Shown: in pieces, positions 24,897-33,928 of the stretch | Layout of the letters: each line of letters begins with the position of its first letter | Position numbering within the stretch: the stretch's first letter is position 1 | DNA from: Neorhizobium galegae | GTDB lineage: Bacteria; Pseudomonadota; Alphaproteobacteria; Rhizobiales; Rhizobiaceae | Assembly (NCBI RefSeq): GCF_017877135.1 | Contig: NZ_JAGIPH010000008.1 | Location: forward strand, 124,001 to 188,000 | Direction of reading: 5' to 3' | Length of the DNA stretch: 64,000 bases | Notes under the pieces: generated by a model | Databases searched by the model: none | Told to the model about the DNA's origin: nothing | Seen by the model: only the letters and a program-made list of their open reading frames with translations | Program-made: the position numbers and the translations under genes

Positions 24897-27800
24897 CTAA
24901 AGCGCGTGGATCTTCACGCCCGGCACCACGGACTGTGCAATCTCGCATAGGTGACGGTGGTGGGTGAGGTAAATCACCTGCCCGAGGCCCGCCATCTGGC
25001 CGAACAGCCGAAACACTTCCTCGGCGCGGAATTCGTCGAAGGTTTCCATGATATCGTCGGCCACGAACGGCACCGAGGGCCGAACGGCGGCAAATTCTTC
25101 GTAGCCCGCCAGACGCAGCGCCAGATAAAGCTGGTAACGGGTCCCGGTCGACATGGCGTCCGACAGCTTGGACGCACCGTCTCGCGCAACACCGATGAGG
25201 ATTTCGCGATCCTTGTCCGGTTGCGCGGCAAGGCCGGAATAATCGCCGCGCGTGATCTGGGCAAAGGCCTGCGAGGCCCGCTTCATCATCGAGCTTCGAT
25301 GCTTTTCCCGGTAAAGCGACAGCGCGCTTTCGGCGGCAAGCGTTCCGGCGCGAAGCCTCAGATACCCGACGGCCAGTTCCTCGATCTGCAGGAGAAGCGT
25401 TGTGCGCTCTGCCTCGATCTTGGCCACGGCATCATCGCCGCCCACGGCATCGACCCGGTCTTTGGCGCGGGTGAGGTCGGCAAAGACGATGCGGCTGCGC
25501 TCGGCAAGATTGTCGATCCGCCCGGAGACCTCTTCTGCCGCCCGTGCCGTCTCTTCGGCATCGGTTTGCTGCAACAGCTGCTCAGCCTCCGTCACGGTGG
25601 CAACCTTCATTTCGGCCAACAACTGCTCGCGAAGCTCCGCCATCCGCCGCTCCATCCGGTCGCGTTCCGCCGCCTGCTCCAGCCGCTGGCTGACTTCGGC
25701 AAGGGTATCGACAGAAAAGAAGGACGTAAGCGTCGCCTTCCGCGCCTCGTAGTCTTCGATCTGCCGCTCCAGGTCCTGCAGCTCGTCGCGAGCGGCATGG
25801 AGATCAGCCTGCTTGGCGGCTTTCTGCGCGGCATGCCGCTCGGCCTCGGTCACTCGGCGCACCAGCTGATCCGCCTGAGCCAGAACCGGAAGGTCGGATG
25901 CGTCCAGATTCGTCTGAAGTGCAAGCTTTGCGACATCGGTTGCAAAGACGCGGCTATCGCGCTCCATCAGATCGATGCGATGGGCAAGCTGGTCGCGCTC
26001 CTTAAGGACAGCCGGAAGATCGGCAAGCACATCCAGAATGGCGCGCACGGCCGCCGGCTCCGTCTCCCCGGCAAACCATGTGGCAGACAGTGCCTCGCCC
26101 CAAGCCTTCTGCCATGCGCCGTCGCTGCGGCTGGCAGCCTCAAGCACCCTTTGCCGCTCGTTCACATCCTGCTGCAGCTCGACAAGCCGTGCGACAAGAT
26201 TTGCCTGCTGCTGCACCCTGTCCCGCGCCTTGGCCAGACGGTCCGCCGCCTGATTGACCATCTGACGCAGAGGAGCCTCCTTGTCCGCCGCCCAGCCGAG
26301 ATCGGCAAGAGCCAGCATCAGTTCGGCCACCTCATCCTGAAGCTCGGCCTCCACCGCCTGCCGACGCAGCTTTGCCTTGTCCAGTGCATCGGCAGCCAGG
26401 AGGCACTCCGTGAGCTTGTCGGCAAAGGCTTCGAGCAAAGACAGCAGGCTATAGATATCCGGCTGTTTAACACCGGCGATCAGCCGGGGAGCGGCCTCCT
26501 CCACGGTTCGGATCAGGGCCTGCAGATCCCGCTCGGCCGTGCCGGCGCCTGCCGCTTCGCGCGCGAGACTTGCCTGTGCGACCTGCTCTTCCTGGCGAAG
26601 CTGGCGCAGTTCGGCAAGTTCGCTCGCATGACCAAGCCGGGTCTCGGCAAGCCGATCATCCAGGACGAGGCGCTCATGGAATGCCTGCGCCGATGGCAGA
26701 TCCAGCGCCTGAAGATGCGCCTGCCAAGCGGCATCACGGCTCTTGCGGCTTTCTGCCGCCGTCTCGTCGTCAAAAACGTCCCCGCCAGACAGAGCTTTCG
26801 ACCGGGCTTGAAGTTCGCCAAGCCGGGCGCCCAGTTCGGCACGCCGTTCCGTGTGGCGTTGAAGGCGGCGGTTGATCTCGTCGGCCTCGACGCGCCAACG
26901 ATCCAGCTGGCGATGACCCGGCAGAATGGTCTCCCGCAGAGCCCCAATATTGTGAATGGGCGGCTGCAGACGTCCCATCATGCGAAGAAGGTCGGCCTCC
27001 ATCTGCTCGGTGGTGCGGGTCTCGATGGCCAGAAGCGTCTGTTTCTCGCCCTTCTGCAGTCGGGAGACGACAGCTTCCAGCCGGCTGAGCGGCCCGGCTT
27101 CCACAGCGGGCAGATCGCCTTGCTGTTGCTGCGCGGTGATCTCCTCAACACCCCGGCGCGCCCGCTCCAGTTCGCGCTCCGCGGTCTCGATCCTTGCCGC
27201 AATGCCGGATCGGGCCTCGATCAGGTCCCGCAATTTTGCGCCAAGTGCTGCCGGCAGAACAAGCGCCGAGGCGTCCTTGTGATCCTGCTGGCCAAGTGAT
27301 TTCAGGATCGCGCCGAGAGCGGCTTCCTGTTCGACAAAGGCCAGGCGGCGCTTGGGCAGATCGTCTTCGGCCGTCAAATACCGGGCGCGGCCGGCCCCCA
27401 GAGCCGCGATCGCGCTTGCCGCCGCCAGCACATCCTCATCCACGGCAATCACCGCGATGTCCGCCTGAAGCCGGTCGACCAGCGCCTCAAGCCCGGCCTT
27501 TTGCGTCTGCAAGCGCGTTTCGTCGCGCATCAGGTCCGCCAGCAGCGAAGCCCATTCGCGCGGCGGACGTGGCAGATCACCATATGCCGCAAGCTGAGCC
27601 TCCAGCCGCGCCAGATCGCGCGCCAGCGGTCTTGCCCGCATCAGCGACGAGAGACGGGCCTGCTCGGCCCGCGCCGAAGACAGCTCGGCCAGCGTCTCCT
27701 CATAGGCCTTTTCGGCCTGTGCCTTCGCCGCCACGAGGCCGGCATAGGTGGAGGCATAGGTATCGACCCGGTCGCGCTCGCCCTTCAGCCCCGCCAACTG

Positions 27801-28367
27801 CTGCTTCATTTCGGAAAGCTGCGTGTTGCGGGCGCGCTTGCGGTGAAACTGATGCGCTTCGTCGGTTGCCGTCGTCAGCACCCGGCTGACATCGGCAAGG
27901 CCGGAACTCGCCGAAAACAGCATCTCGCCCAGATCGCCGCGGCTTTCGACAATCGCGGCACCGCCGTCGCGCAGCGAGCGCTCGTCGAGCGAGAACATGG
28001 TGCGATAGGCCTCGCGCGTCAGCCCGCCGAGCGCCGATGACAACAGGATTTCATTGACCGGCTGGCCCCGCCCATCAATCAGCGCATTGGTCCGCTGTTT
28101 GAGCCGCACGAGTTCATGGTCGCCTCCGTCAAATTCCAGCACGCCGCCCACCTGCATGGCATTATAGGCATGCAGGAAATTGTAGCTGCTGCGCTCAGGG
28201 ATGCCGAACAGCAGATCGAGATAGCCCGAAAAGGCCGTCGACTTGCCGGCCTCGTTCAGACCATAGACGATATGCAGATCCGGACTGCCGGCGCTCGCCG
28301 CACCGAAATCGATCGTATGGTCGGTAAACTTGCCGTAGCGGGTGAGATCGAGCCGACGAAGCCGCAT
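24897..28367 (-). CDS. YhaN/SbcC-like AAA ATPase with long coiled coils
   Basis: A 1156-residue SMC/Rad50-like ATPase. Walker A is GLNEAGKST near residue 38. Long heptad-rich coiled coils follow, and the C-terminal lobe holds the signature region DAMSTGTRYQLYLALRLA, Walker B VPFVADDIMETFDE and the H-loop LTHHRHL. It most resembles YhaN of Bacillus subtilis, the partner of the YhaO nuclease. The ATG overlaps the stop of the upstream nuclease gene (TGATG), so the two form a Rad50/Mre11-type pair acting on DNA ends in the cytoplasm. It is convergent with vapC. Confidence 0.88.
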   Translation of the reverse strand: MRLRRLDLTRYGKFTDHTIDFGAASAGSPDLHIVYGLNEAGKSTAFSGYLDLLFGIPERSSYNFLHAYNAMQVGGVLEFDGGDHELVRLKQRTNALIDGRGQPVNEILLSSALGGLTREAYRTMFSLDERSLRDGGAAIVESRGDLGEMLFSASSGLADVSRVLTTATDEAHQFHRKRARNTQLSEMKQQLAGLKGERDRVDTYASTYAGLVAAKAQAEKAYEETLAELSSARAEQARLSSLMRARPLARDLARLEAQLAAYGDLPRPPREWASLLADLMRDETRLQTQKAGLEALVDRLQADIAVIAVDEDVLAAASAIAALGAGRARYLTAEDDLPKRRLAFVEQEAALGAILKSLGQQDHKDASALVLPAALGAKLRDLIEARSGIAARIETAERELERARRGVEEITAQQQQGDLPAVEAGPLSRLEAVVSRLQKGEKQTLLAIETRTTEQMEADLLRMMGRLQPPIHNIGALRETILPGHRQLDRWRVEADEINRRLQRHTERRAELGARLGELQARSKALSGGDVFDDETAAESRKSRDAAWQAHLQALDLPSAQAFHERLVLDDRLAETRLGHASELAELRQLRQEEQVAQASLAREAAGAGTAERDLQALIRTVEEAAPRLIAGVKQPDIYSLLSLLEAFADKLTECLLAADALDKAKLRRQAVEAELQDEVAELMLALADLGWAADKEAPLRQMVNQAADRLAKARDRVQQQANLVARLVELQQDVNERQRVLEAASRSDGAWQKAWGEALSATWFAGETEPAAVRAILDVLADLPAVLKERDQLAHRIDLMERDSRVFATDVAKLALQTNLDASDLPVLAQADQLVRRVTEAERHAAQKAAKQADLHAARDELQDLERQIEDYEARKATLTSFFSVDTLAEVSQRLEQAAERDRMERRMAELREQLLAEMKVATVTEAEQLLQQTDAEETARAAEEVSGRIDNLAERSRIVFADLTRAKDRVDAVGGDDAVAKIEAERTTLLLQIEELAVGYLRLRAGTLAAESALSLYREKHRSSMMKRASQAFAQITRGDYSGLAAQPDKDREILIGVARDGASKLSDAMSTGTRYQLYLALRLAGYEEFAAVRPSVPFVADDIMETFDEFRAEEVFRLFGQMAGLGQVIYLTHHRHLCEIAQSVVPGVKIHAL

Positions 28368-29635
28368 CAGCCTTCCTCAGCCGGGACGGCGGCAAGCCGC
28401 GCCAGAAGGTCCTCGCCTCCCTCGCGGATAAGATCTTCCAGAAAGCGCTCGAAGGCTGCCGGGTCACTGCCGGCAAATCGCCGGCTCTCCGGCGGCAGAT
28501 CGTCCAGAAGCCCCTGCACCATGTCACGCACCTGCGCGCGGTAACCGTGCGCCGGCATCACGTCATCGCGCATCAGTGCGCCAAGCTCATGAACCGGATC
28601 GCTCGTCGTCTGTTGCGGGCGCACCGATAGTGCCTGAACGTCCAGCTCCAGTTTTTCGATCCAGGCACGGCCGGTGCGTTCCGCCCGCTGCTCGGCTTCG
28701 CTAAGGAGAAGATCGGCATCGCGCCGCATGGCAAAGGAAAGCGGCGTCATTCCGACCAGCCGCAATCGCGCCACCAGATGGTCGGAGCGGGTGCGTAGGC
28801 GTTCCTCTTCGACGGCGTGGCCGATGAGGTCGACAAGGCCGCGCCAGTCTTCGGCCGGCGAAACATCCACCGTGACGCGGGCAAACTGCGCAAGGCTCGT
28901 CAACCGCTCCTCGACGCTGACCGTTCCGTCATCGCCGACAGTCACCAGCGACACGGTCTTCTCCCCCGCTTCGTTGATGTCGCGGCCCTGCGGCATGCCG
29001 GGCATGATGACGGTCCTCGAGCCCGCATGATGCGTGCGCTGATGGATGTGGCCAAGCGCCCAGTAGTCGAAGCCCGAGCCGTGCAGATCGGCAACCGAGC
29101 AGGGGGCATAAAGGTCATGGCCGGGGGCACCGGCAAGGCTGGTGTGCATGATGCCGAGATTGACGGCCCCGGATATCGGCGCCTTGTATTTGGGCAACAG
29201 GCTTTCCGGCGCCTGCGGCTTTGCAAAGCTGAGGCCGTGGATGGCAACATTCAGCCCGCCGCGCGCAAGCTCGATAGCCTCTGCGCGACCGGAAAACACT
29301 TTCACCGACGGCGGCAGCACCAGTTCCTGGGTGATTTTCGACAGGGCGTCATGGTTGCCGCGTATCTTGAAGACGGAAAGGCCGGCCTCATGCAGCCGCT
29401 GCATCTGGCTCGCCAGAAAGCGGGCCGTCTTCATCGACGTCTGATCGCCATCATAAAGATCGCCGGCGATGATCAGCGCGTCCACCTGTTCGTCAAGGCA
29501 GAGATCGACAATGCGCACCAGCGCCTGTCGTGTCGCATCGCCGACAAGGGTGGCAAGATCGGCGTTTCTGAGCGAGAGCGACCGCAGCGGGCTGTCGAGA
29601 TGCAGATCGGCGGTGTGAACGAACCTGAAGGCCAT
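28367..29635 (-). CDS. YhaO/SbcD-like metallophosphoesterase nuclease
   Basis: A 422-residue calcineurin-like phosphoesterase of the Mre11/SbcD group. Motifs run in order: HTADLHLD, IAGDLYDGD, IRGNHDALS, GIMHTSL and LGHIHQRTHH, giving the two-metal site. A C-terminal helical region of about 180 residues would contact the ATPase partner. It is the first gene of a two-gene unit with the YhaN-like ATPase. Expected role: DNA end processing or repair. It is divergent from the thiamine operon. Confidence 0.88.
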   Translation of the reverse strand: MAFRFVHTADLHLDSPLRSLSLRNADLATLVGDATRQALVRIVDLCLDEQVDALIIAGDLYDGDQTSMKTARFLASQMQRLHEAGLSVFKIRGNHDALSKITQELVLPPSVKVFSGRAEAIELARGGLNVAIHGLSFAKPQAPESLLPKYKAPISGAVNLGIMHTSLAGAPGHDLYAPCSVADLHGSGFDYWALGHIHQRTHHAGSRTVIMPGMPQGRDINEAGEKTVSLVTVGDDGTVSVEERLTSLAQFARVTVDVSPAEDWRGLVDLIGHAVEEERLRTRSDHLVARLRLVGMTPLSFAMRRDADLLLSEAEQRAERTGRAWIEKLELDVQALSVRPQQTTSDPVHELGALMRDDVMPAHGYRAQVRDMVQGLLDDLPPESRRFAGSDPAAFERFLEDLIREGGEDLLARLAAVPAEEG

Positions 29636-29768
29636 GGCCGAGATTTACCGCCCTTGAGGGCCGCGTGCAATGGCGCCGGTCCATTCCAGCCACTCTATCC
29701 CCCGCGCAGATACCCCAACATTCATGACAGGCAATTGACATCCGGAGCAAATTCCACAAAGGTCGCGA

Positions 29769-29853
29769 CATTCCGAGGGGAGCATCGAACGATGCTGAGA
29801 TGGCGCTGAGCCGGACCCTTGAACCTGATCCGGGTCATGCCGGCGTAGGAACG
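29769..29853 (+). promoter_or_regulatory. TPP riboswitch (THI element)
   Basis: All conserved parts of the aptamer are present in order: the 5' side of P1 (TTCC), GAGGGGAGC, CTGAGA at 29795-29800, ACCCTTGA, ACCTGATC at 29823-29830, CGGGTCATGCCGGCGTAGG, and the closing GGAA. It precedes thiX and the whole thiamine salvage/transport operon, and should shut expression down when thiamine pyrophosphate is plentiful. Confidence 0.95.
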
Positions 29854-29898
29854 GAAAACGCGCCTGTCCAGCGCCTATTCTCTTCTCCGCTTCACCTG

Positions 29899-29926
29899 GA
29901 TCTCCCTGCTGCAAGGTTTGGAGATC
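29899..29926 (+). promoter_or_regulatory. Ribosome-site-sequestering hairpin below the TPP riboswitch
   Basis: GATCTCC (29899-29905) pairs perfectly with GGAGATC (29920-29926). The right arm includes GGAG, the ribosome-binding site of the short frame starting at 29930. This is what the expression platform of a translational TPP riboswitch looks like; no T-run follows, so transcription termination is less likely. Confidence 0.65.
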
Positions 29927-29929
29927 GCG

Positions 29930-30004
29930 ATGCCATTGATGAAAACCGCAGCTTTGCGCTGCCCAAGACGGTTTATTGCCCATCGACCTGCCGCTGACAC
30001 CTGA
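29930..30004 (+). CDS. Possible 24-residue leader peptide of the thiamine operon
   Basis: A short frame MPLMKTAALRCPRR... with a good GGAG site seven to ten bases upstream. The site is caught in the riboswitch hairpin. The frame ends at 30004, six bases before the thiX ATG, which itself lacks a clear ribosome-binding site. Translation of this frame could therefore open thiX by coupling. It is not in frame with thiX, and no homologue is known to me; it may instead be accidental. Confidence 0.4.
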   Translation: MPLMKTAALRCPRRFIAHRPAADT

Positions 30005-30009
30005 CGGCG

Positions 30010-30798
30010 ATGCATTTCCGGCAGACGGGCTATGCCCTCCTTCTCCTTCTTGGCGCGTGGCAGGCTGTGATCCTCGCCTTTTCGCCGCCGCGCTACATCC
30101 TGCCGTCGCCTCTCGCGGTGGCCATGAGCTATGGCCGCCAGCCGCAATTCCTCATGCACCATGCCCTGATCACCGCCGGTGAAATCCTCATCGGTCTTGT
30201 CGTCGGCTGCGGGCTTGGCGCGCTGACGGCGCTCTGCGTTGCGGCTTTCCCGAAGACAGGCCGGCTCGTCTGGCCGCTCGTCGTGGTGCTGCAGGCTTTT
30301 CCGGTCTTCGTGCTGGCGCCCATTCTCGTCATCTGGCTGGGTTTTGGCATGGCCTCGAAAGTAGCGATGACGGTGATCATCATCTTCTTTCCAGTCGCCT
30401 CCGCCTTTGCCGATGGCCTTCGCCGCACCGAACCGGTGCTGATCGATGCCGCCTCGCTGACGCCAGCCAGCCATTTCCAGATCCTGCGCCACATCCGCCT
30501 GCCGCTGGCACTTCCAGCCCTTGTCTCGGGACTTCGGGTTGCCGCACCGCTTGCGCCGCTTGGCGCCATTGTCGGCGAATGGGTGGGTGCTGCCGGCGGC
30601 CTCGGCTTCGTCATGGTGCAGGCCAATGCCCGCATGCAGACCGACATGCTGTTTGCCGCCATGGTCATCCTTGCCCTGTTTACCGTTCTCCTGCGGCTTG
30701 CCGTCGATCGCCTGACGAGGGGCCTTGCGCCCTGGGCCCGGGAAGCAACGGACACATCCCGCCACCCATCCTTTCCACCAAGGAAACTCTCCGCATGA
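30010..30798 (+). CDS. thiX: ABC transporter permease ThiX, thiamine-precursor (HMP) import
   Basis: A 262-residue permease of the nitrate/taurine/HMP type with about six membrane segments. The start LLLLLGAWQAVILAFSPPRYILPSPLAV and the EAA-like loop DAASLTPASHFQILRHIRLPLALPAL are characteristic. An in-frame stop at 29995 limits the start to 30010 or just before. Position directly under a TPP riboswitch and before thiY supports import of hydroxymethylpyrimidine or a formylaminopyrimidine precursor. Normally an ATPase gene (thiZ) accompanies it, but none is present in this operon. Confidence 0.82.
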   Translation: MHFRQTGYALLLLLGAWQAVILAFSPPRYILPSPLAVAMSYGRQPQFLMHHALITAGEILIGLVVGCGLGALTALCVAAFPKTGRLVWPLVVVLQAFPVFVLAPILVIWLGFGMASKVAMTVIIIFFPVASAFADGLRRTEPVLIDAASLTPASHFQILRHIRLPLALPALVSGLRVAAPLAPLGAIVGEWVGAAGGLGFVMVQANARMQTDMLFAAMVILALFTVLLRLAVDRLTRGLAPWAREATDTSRHPSFPPRKLSA

Positions 30799-31739
30799 AA
30801 CGCTTAACAGCAGCGCTCGCCACCGCTCTTGCCCTGACCCTTGCTCCCGCCGCCTCGCAGGCGGCCGACAAGCTGAGCGTGCTCCTCGAATGGTTCGTCA
30901 ATCCCGATCACGCTCCCATGGTGATTGCCGTAGAGAAGGGCTATTTTGCCGAGGAGGGGCTTGAGGTGGAGCTGATCCCGCCATCGGACCCGTCGGCCGT
31001 GCCGCGCCTCGTCTCCACCGCGCAGGCCGATATCGGCATCCACTATCAGCCGAACCTCTATCTCGACCATGCCAACGGCCTGCCACTCGTGCGCTTCGGC
31101 ACGCTGGTCGAAACGCCGCTGAACACCGTTACCGTGCTGGCCGACGGCCCGATCAAGACGCTGAAGGACCTGAAGGGCAAGAAGGTCGGCTTCTCCGTTT
31201 CCGGCTTCGAGGATGCCATGCTGAAGCGCATGCTGGCCTCCGAAGGAGTGGACCTGCAGGAGGTCGAGCTGGTCAACGTCAACTTCTCCCTCTCGCCCTC
31301 ACTGATCGGCGGACAAGTGGATGCGACGCTTGGCGGCTTCCGAAATTTCGAGCTCACCCAGATGCAGATCGAGGGCCATAAGGGCCGCGCCTTTTTCCCC
31401 GAGGAGCATGGGGTGCCGCTCTATGACGAACTGATCTTCGTGACGCGGCCGGAGCTTCTCTCGGACAGCCGCCTGCCGCGCTTCCTGCATGCGGTGGAAA
31501 AGGCCGCAGTTTACCTGACGAACCATCCGGACGATGCCTGGCAACTGTTCATCAAGGACTATCCGAACCTTGACGACGCGCTGAACCGGCAGGCCTTTAC
31601 CGATAGTCTGCCGCGATTTGCCAAGCGCCCGGCAGCCCTCGATCATGCCCGCTACCAACGCTTCGGTGCCTTCATGGCCAAAAGCGGTCTTATTGCAAAG
31701 GCGCCGCCGGTCGCAGATCTGGCCGTGGAGCTGAAGTGA
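30795..31739 (+). CDS. thiY: ABC transporter substrate-binding protein ThiY (HMP/precursor binding)
   Basis: A 314-residue periplasmic protein of the THI5/NMT1-like family. Signal peptide: KRLTAALATALALTLAPAASQA. The mature part LSVLLEWFVNPDHAPMVIAVEKGYF is a hallmark of ThiY proteins, which bind pyrimidine precursors of thiamine. VGFSVSGFEDAMLKRML and GGFRNFELTQMQIEGHKG are further family segments. The ATG overlaps the end of thiX by four bases. It should deliver the ligand to ThiX. Confidence 0.88.
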   Translation: MKRLTAALATALALTLAPAASQAADKLSVLLEWFVNPDHAPMVIAVEKGYFAEEGLEVELIPPSDPSAVPRLVSTAQADIGIHYQPNLYLDHANGLPLVRFGTLVETPLNTVTVLADGPIKTLKDLKGKKVGFSVSGFEDAMLKRMLASEGVDLQEVELVNVNFSLSPSLIGGQVDATLGGFRNFELTQMQIEGHKGRAFFPEEHGVPLYDELIFVTRPELLSDSRLPRFLHAVEKAAVYLTNHPDDAWQLFIKDYPNLDDALNRQAFTDSLPRFAKRPAALDHARYQRFGAFMAKSGLIAKAPPVADLAVELK

Positions 31740-32482
31740 CGGACATGAGCAGGCTTCCCACAAAAGAAGACGCCGCAGACCTGATCGCGCGCGTGCGCGC
31801 TCGGCGCCCCCGCGTGCATTGCCTGATGAACACCGTCGTGCAGAAATTCACCGCCGATGGCATCAGCGCGATCGGCGCCATTCCCTCGATGACGTCGTCG
31901 ATGGAAGAAATCGCCGATTTTGTCGCCAAGGCCGATGCGCTGACGATCAATCTCGGCACGCTGGATGCGGAACGCAAGAAGGTAATCCGGCTTGCCGTCG
32001 ATGTCGCAACGACCGGCGGTAAACCCTGGATCCTCGATCCCGTCCATTGCGATTACTCCCCGACGCGGCTTGCCTTTGCCCGCGAACTCATCACGCTCGG
32101 CCCGACGATTGTGCGCGGCAACCGGGCGGAGATGGAACTGATCGGGGAGACCGGCGCCAGTCTTCTCATCATGACTGGTCCCGTCGATCATCTGAGCGAT
32201 GCGGAGAAAAGCGTCCGCGTGGAAAACGGCCATGCCTTCATGGCGGTGGTGACGGGCACCGGCTGCCTTTCCGGCGGCGTGATCGCCGCCTTCATGGCGG
32301 TCGAAAAGAATGCGCTGACGGCCGCGACCGCCGCCCTCTGCACAACCGGCGTTTCAGCGGAACTTGCCGCCCCATCTGCGCGAGGTCCCGGCAGTTTCGA
32401 GCCGGCATTCCTCGATGCACTGGCAAACCTTGGCCCCGGCGACCTCATTTCCCATGCAAGGATACACCATGAGGCGACTTGA
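31736..32482 (+). CDS. thiM: Hydroxyethylthiazole kinase
   Basis: A 248-residue ribokinase-like enzyme that phosphorylates 4-methyl-5-(2-hydroxyethyl)thiazole for thiamine salvage. Landmarks are HCLMNTVVQKFTADG, SMEEI, PWILDPVHCDYSPTR, IVRGNRAEM and VVTGTGCLSGG with the conserved cysteine. The GTG at 31736 overlaps the thiY stop; an ATG at 31745 is an alternative. It works with ThiE, ThiD and the precursor transporter in the same operon. Confidence 0.92.
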   Translation: MTDMSRLPTKEDAADLIARVRARRPRVHCLMNTVVQKFTADGISAIGAIPSMTSSMEEIADFVAKADALTINLGTLDAERKKVIRLAVDVATTGGKPWILDPVHCDYSPTRLAFARELITLGPTIVRGNRAEMELIGETGASLLIMTGPVDHLSDAEKSVRVENGHAFMAVVTGTGCLSGGVIAAFMAVEKNALTAATAALCTTGVSAELAAPSARGPGSFEPAFLDALANLGPGDLISHARIHHEAT

Positions 32483-33131
32483 TTACCGGCTGAATGCGCT
32501 GGTGGATGCCTCGCTTCTCGATGTGGCGGATCTCGCCGTGCTGGCAAAGCTTGCCGCCGACCACGGCGCAACGCTGATCCAGTATCGCGACAAGACCGCC
32601 TCGACGCGGGTGATGATCGAGCGCGCCGAGACCATCAAGGCGGCGCTTGGCGCAAGCAGCGTGCCCTTCGTCGTCAACGACCGGGTCGACGTGGCGCTTG
32701 CCGCCGGCGCAGACGGCGTGCATCTCGGCGCAGACGACATGGATCCCGTCACAGCGCGCCACCTGCTGGGGCCGGATGCCATTATCGGTGTGACCGTGAA
32801 GACACCCGCCGATGCCAAGCGGGCCGGAACGGGGCCTGTCGATTATGCCTGCATCGGCGGCGTGTTCGAAACGCTCTCCAAGGTCAACCCGGATCCGCCG
32901 GTAGGCCTTGAGGGCCTGAGGACGCTTCGCGCAACGATCCGGGCGCTCAATCCGGCGCTTCCCGTCGGTGCCATCGCCGGCATCACACTGGAAACGGCTC
33001 CCTCCGTCATCGCTGCCGGCGCCGATGGCATTGCTGCCATTTCGGCCCTGTTTCGCGCGCCGGACATCGCCGCTGCCGTGCGCGATTTCCGTACCGTCAT
33101 CGATAACAGCCTGAAAGGAGAGGGGGCATGA
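32469..33131 (+). CDS. thiE: Thiamine phosphate synthase
   Basis: A 220-residue TIM-barrel enzyme joining HMP-pyrophosphate and thiazole phosphate to thiamine phosphate. Conserved segments: LIQYRDK, FVVNDRVDVALAAGADGVHLG, GVTVKTPADAKRA, CIGGVFETLSK and PVGAIAGIT. The start overlaps the thiM stop by 14 bases. Some motif residues deviate from the Escherichia coli enzyme, as is common in the rhizobial salvage-type thiMED cluster. Confidence 0.9.
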   Translation: MRRLDYRLNALVDASLLDVADLAVLAKLAADHGATLIQYRDKTASTRVMIERAETIKAALGASSVPFVVNDRVDVALAAGADGVHLGADDMDPVTARHLLGPDAIIGVTVKTPADAKRAGTGPVDYACIGGVFETLSKVNPDPPVGLEGLRTLRATIRALNPALPVGAIAGITLETAPSVIAAGADGIAAISALFRAPDIAAAVRDFRTVIDNSLKGEGA

Positions 33132-33928
33132 CCGCCATAGCGCTGACCATTGCCGGTTCCGACAGCGGCGGCGGCGCCGGGATCCAGGCCGATATCAAGA
33201 CCTTTTCGGCGCTCGGCACCTATGCCGCAAGCGTCATCACCGCCGTCACCGCGCAGAACACTCGGGGCGTCACGGCCGTCGAGGATATTTCACCCGGCGT
33301 TATCGGCGCACAGATGGATGCCGTCTTCAGCGATCTTTCCGTCAACGCCGTCAAGATCGGCATGGTCTCGCGCAGCGAAACCATCGCGGTCATCGCCGAC
33401 CGGCTTCAGGCCATCCGTGCTCCGATCGTGGTCGACCCGGTGATGGTTGCCACCTCCGGCGATCGCTTGCTGCAGGAAGATGCCATAGCGGCGCTCACCC
33501 ACCTACTGTTGCCGCTTGCCCATGTGGTGACGCCGAACCTGCCGGAAGCAGCACTTCTGACCAGTCAGCCGATCGCAGAGAACCGGAATGAGATGATCGC
33601 GCAGGCCCGCATCGTTCTTGGGTTCGGCGCGCGGGCGGTTCTCATGAAAGGCGGGCACGGGGAGGGAGCGGAAAGCGTCGATTACCTGGTCACGACCGAC
33701 GAAGTGCTCCCCTTGTCTGCCCCGCGGATCGATACCCGGAACGATCACGGCACCGGCTGCACCCTTGCCGCAGCGGTGACTGCAAACCTTGCAAAGGGAC
33801 TGCCCCTGGCTGAAGCCGCACGTAAGGCAAAGGCCTATCTGCAGGCCGCACTGGAAGGCGGCCGCGAGCTTGCCATTGGCGGGGGCCGGGGGCCGGTTCA
33901 CCATTTCCATGGGTGGTGGCAGGCATGA
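33128..33928 (+). CDS. thiD: Hydroxymethylpyrimidine/phosphomethylpyrimidine kinase
   Basis: A 266-residue ribokinase-fold enzyme that phosphorylates HMP twice to HMP-PP. Motifs: TIAGSDSGGGAGIQADIKTFSA, KIGMVSRSE, VVDPVMVATSGDRLL, TPNLPEAALL, MKGGHG and NDHGTGCTLAAA with the catalytic cysteine. The start overlaps the thiE stop (ATGA) and its own stop overlaps the start of the TRAP gene, so this is one coupled operon. Confidence 0.93.
   Translation: MTAIALTIAGSDSGGGAGIQADIKTFSALGTYAASVITAVTAQNTRGVTAVEDISPGVIGAQMDAVFSDLSVNAVKIGMVSRSETIAVIADRLQAIRAPIVVDPVMVATSGDRLLQEDAIAALTHLLLPLAHVVTPNLPEAALLTSQPIAENRNEMIAQARIVLGFGARAVLMKGGHGEGAESVDYLVTTDEVLPLSAPRIDTRNDHGTGCTLAAAVTANLAKGLPLAEAARKAKAYLQAALEGGRELAIGGGRGPVHHFHGWWQA

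Noticed and set aside
24951..27299. 782-codon open frame on the plus strand
   Set aside because: It is antisense to the YhaN-like ATPase and shows no family features; the minus-strand gene has Walker A, signature and Walker B.
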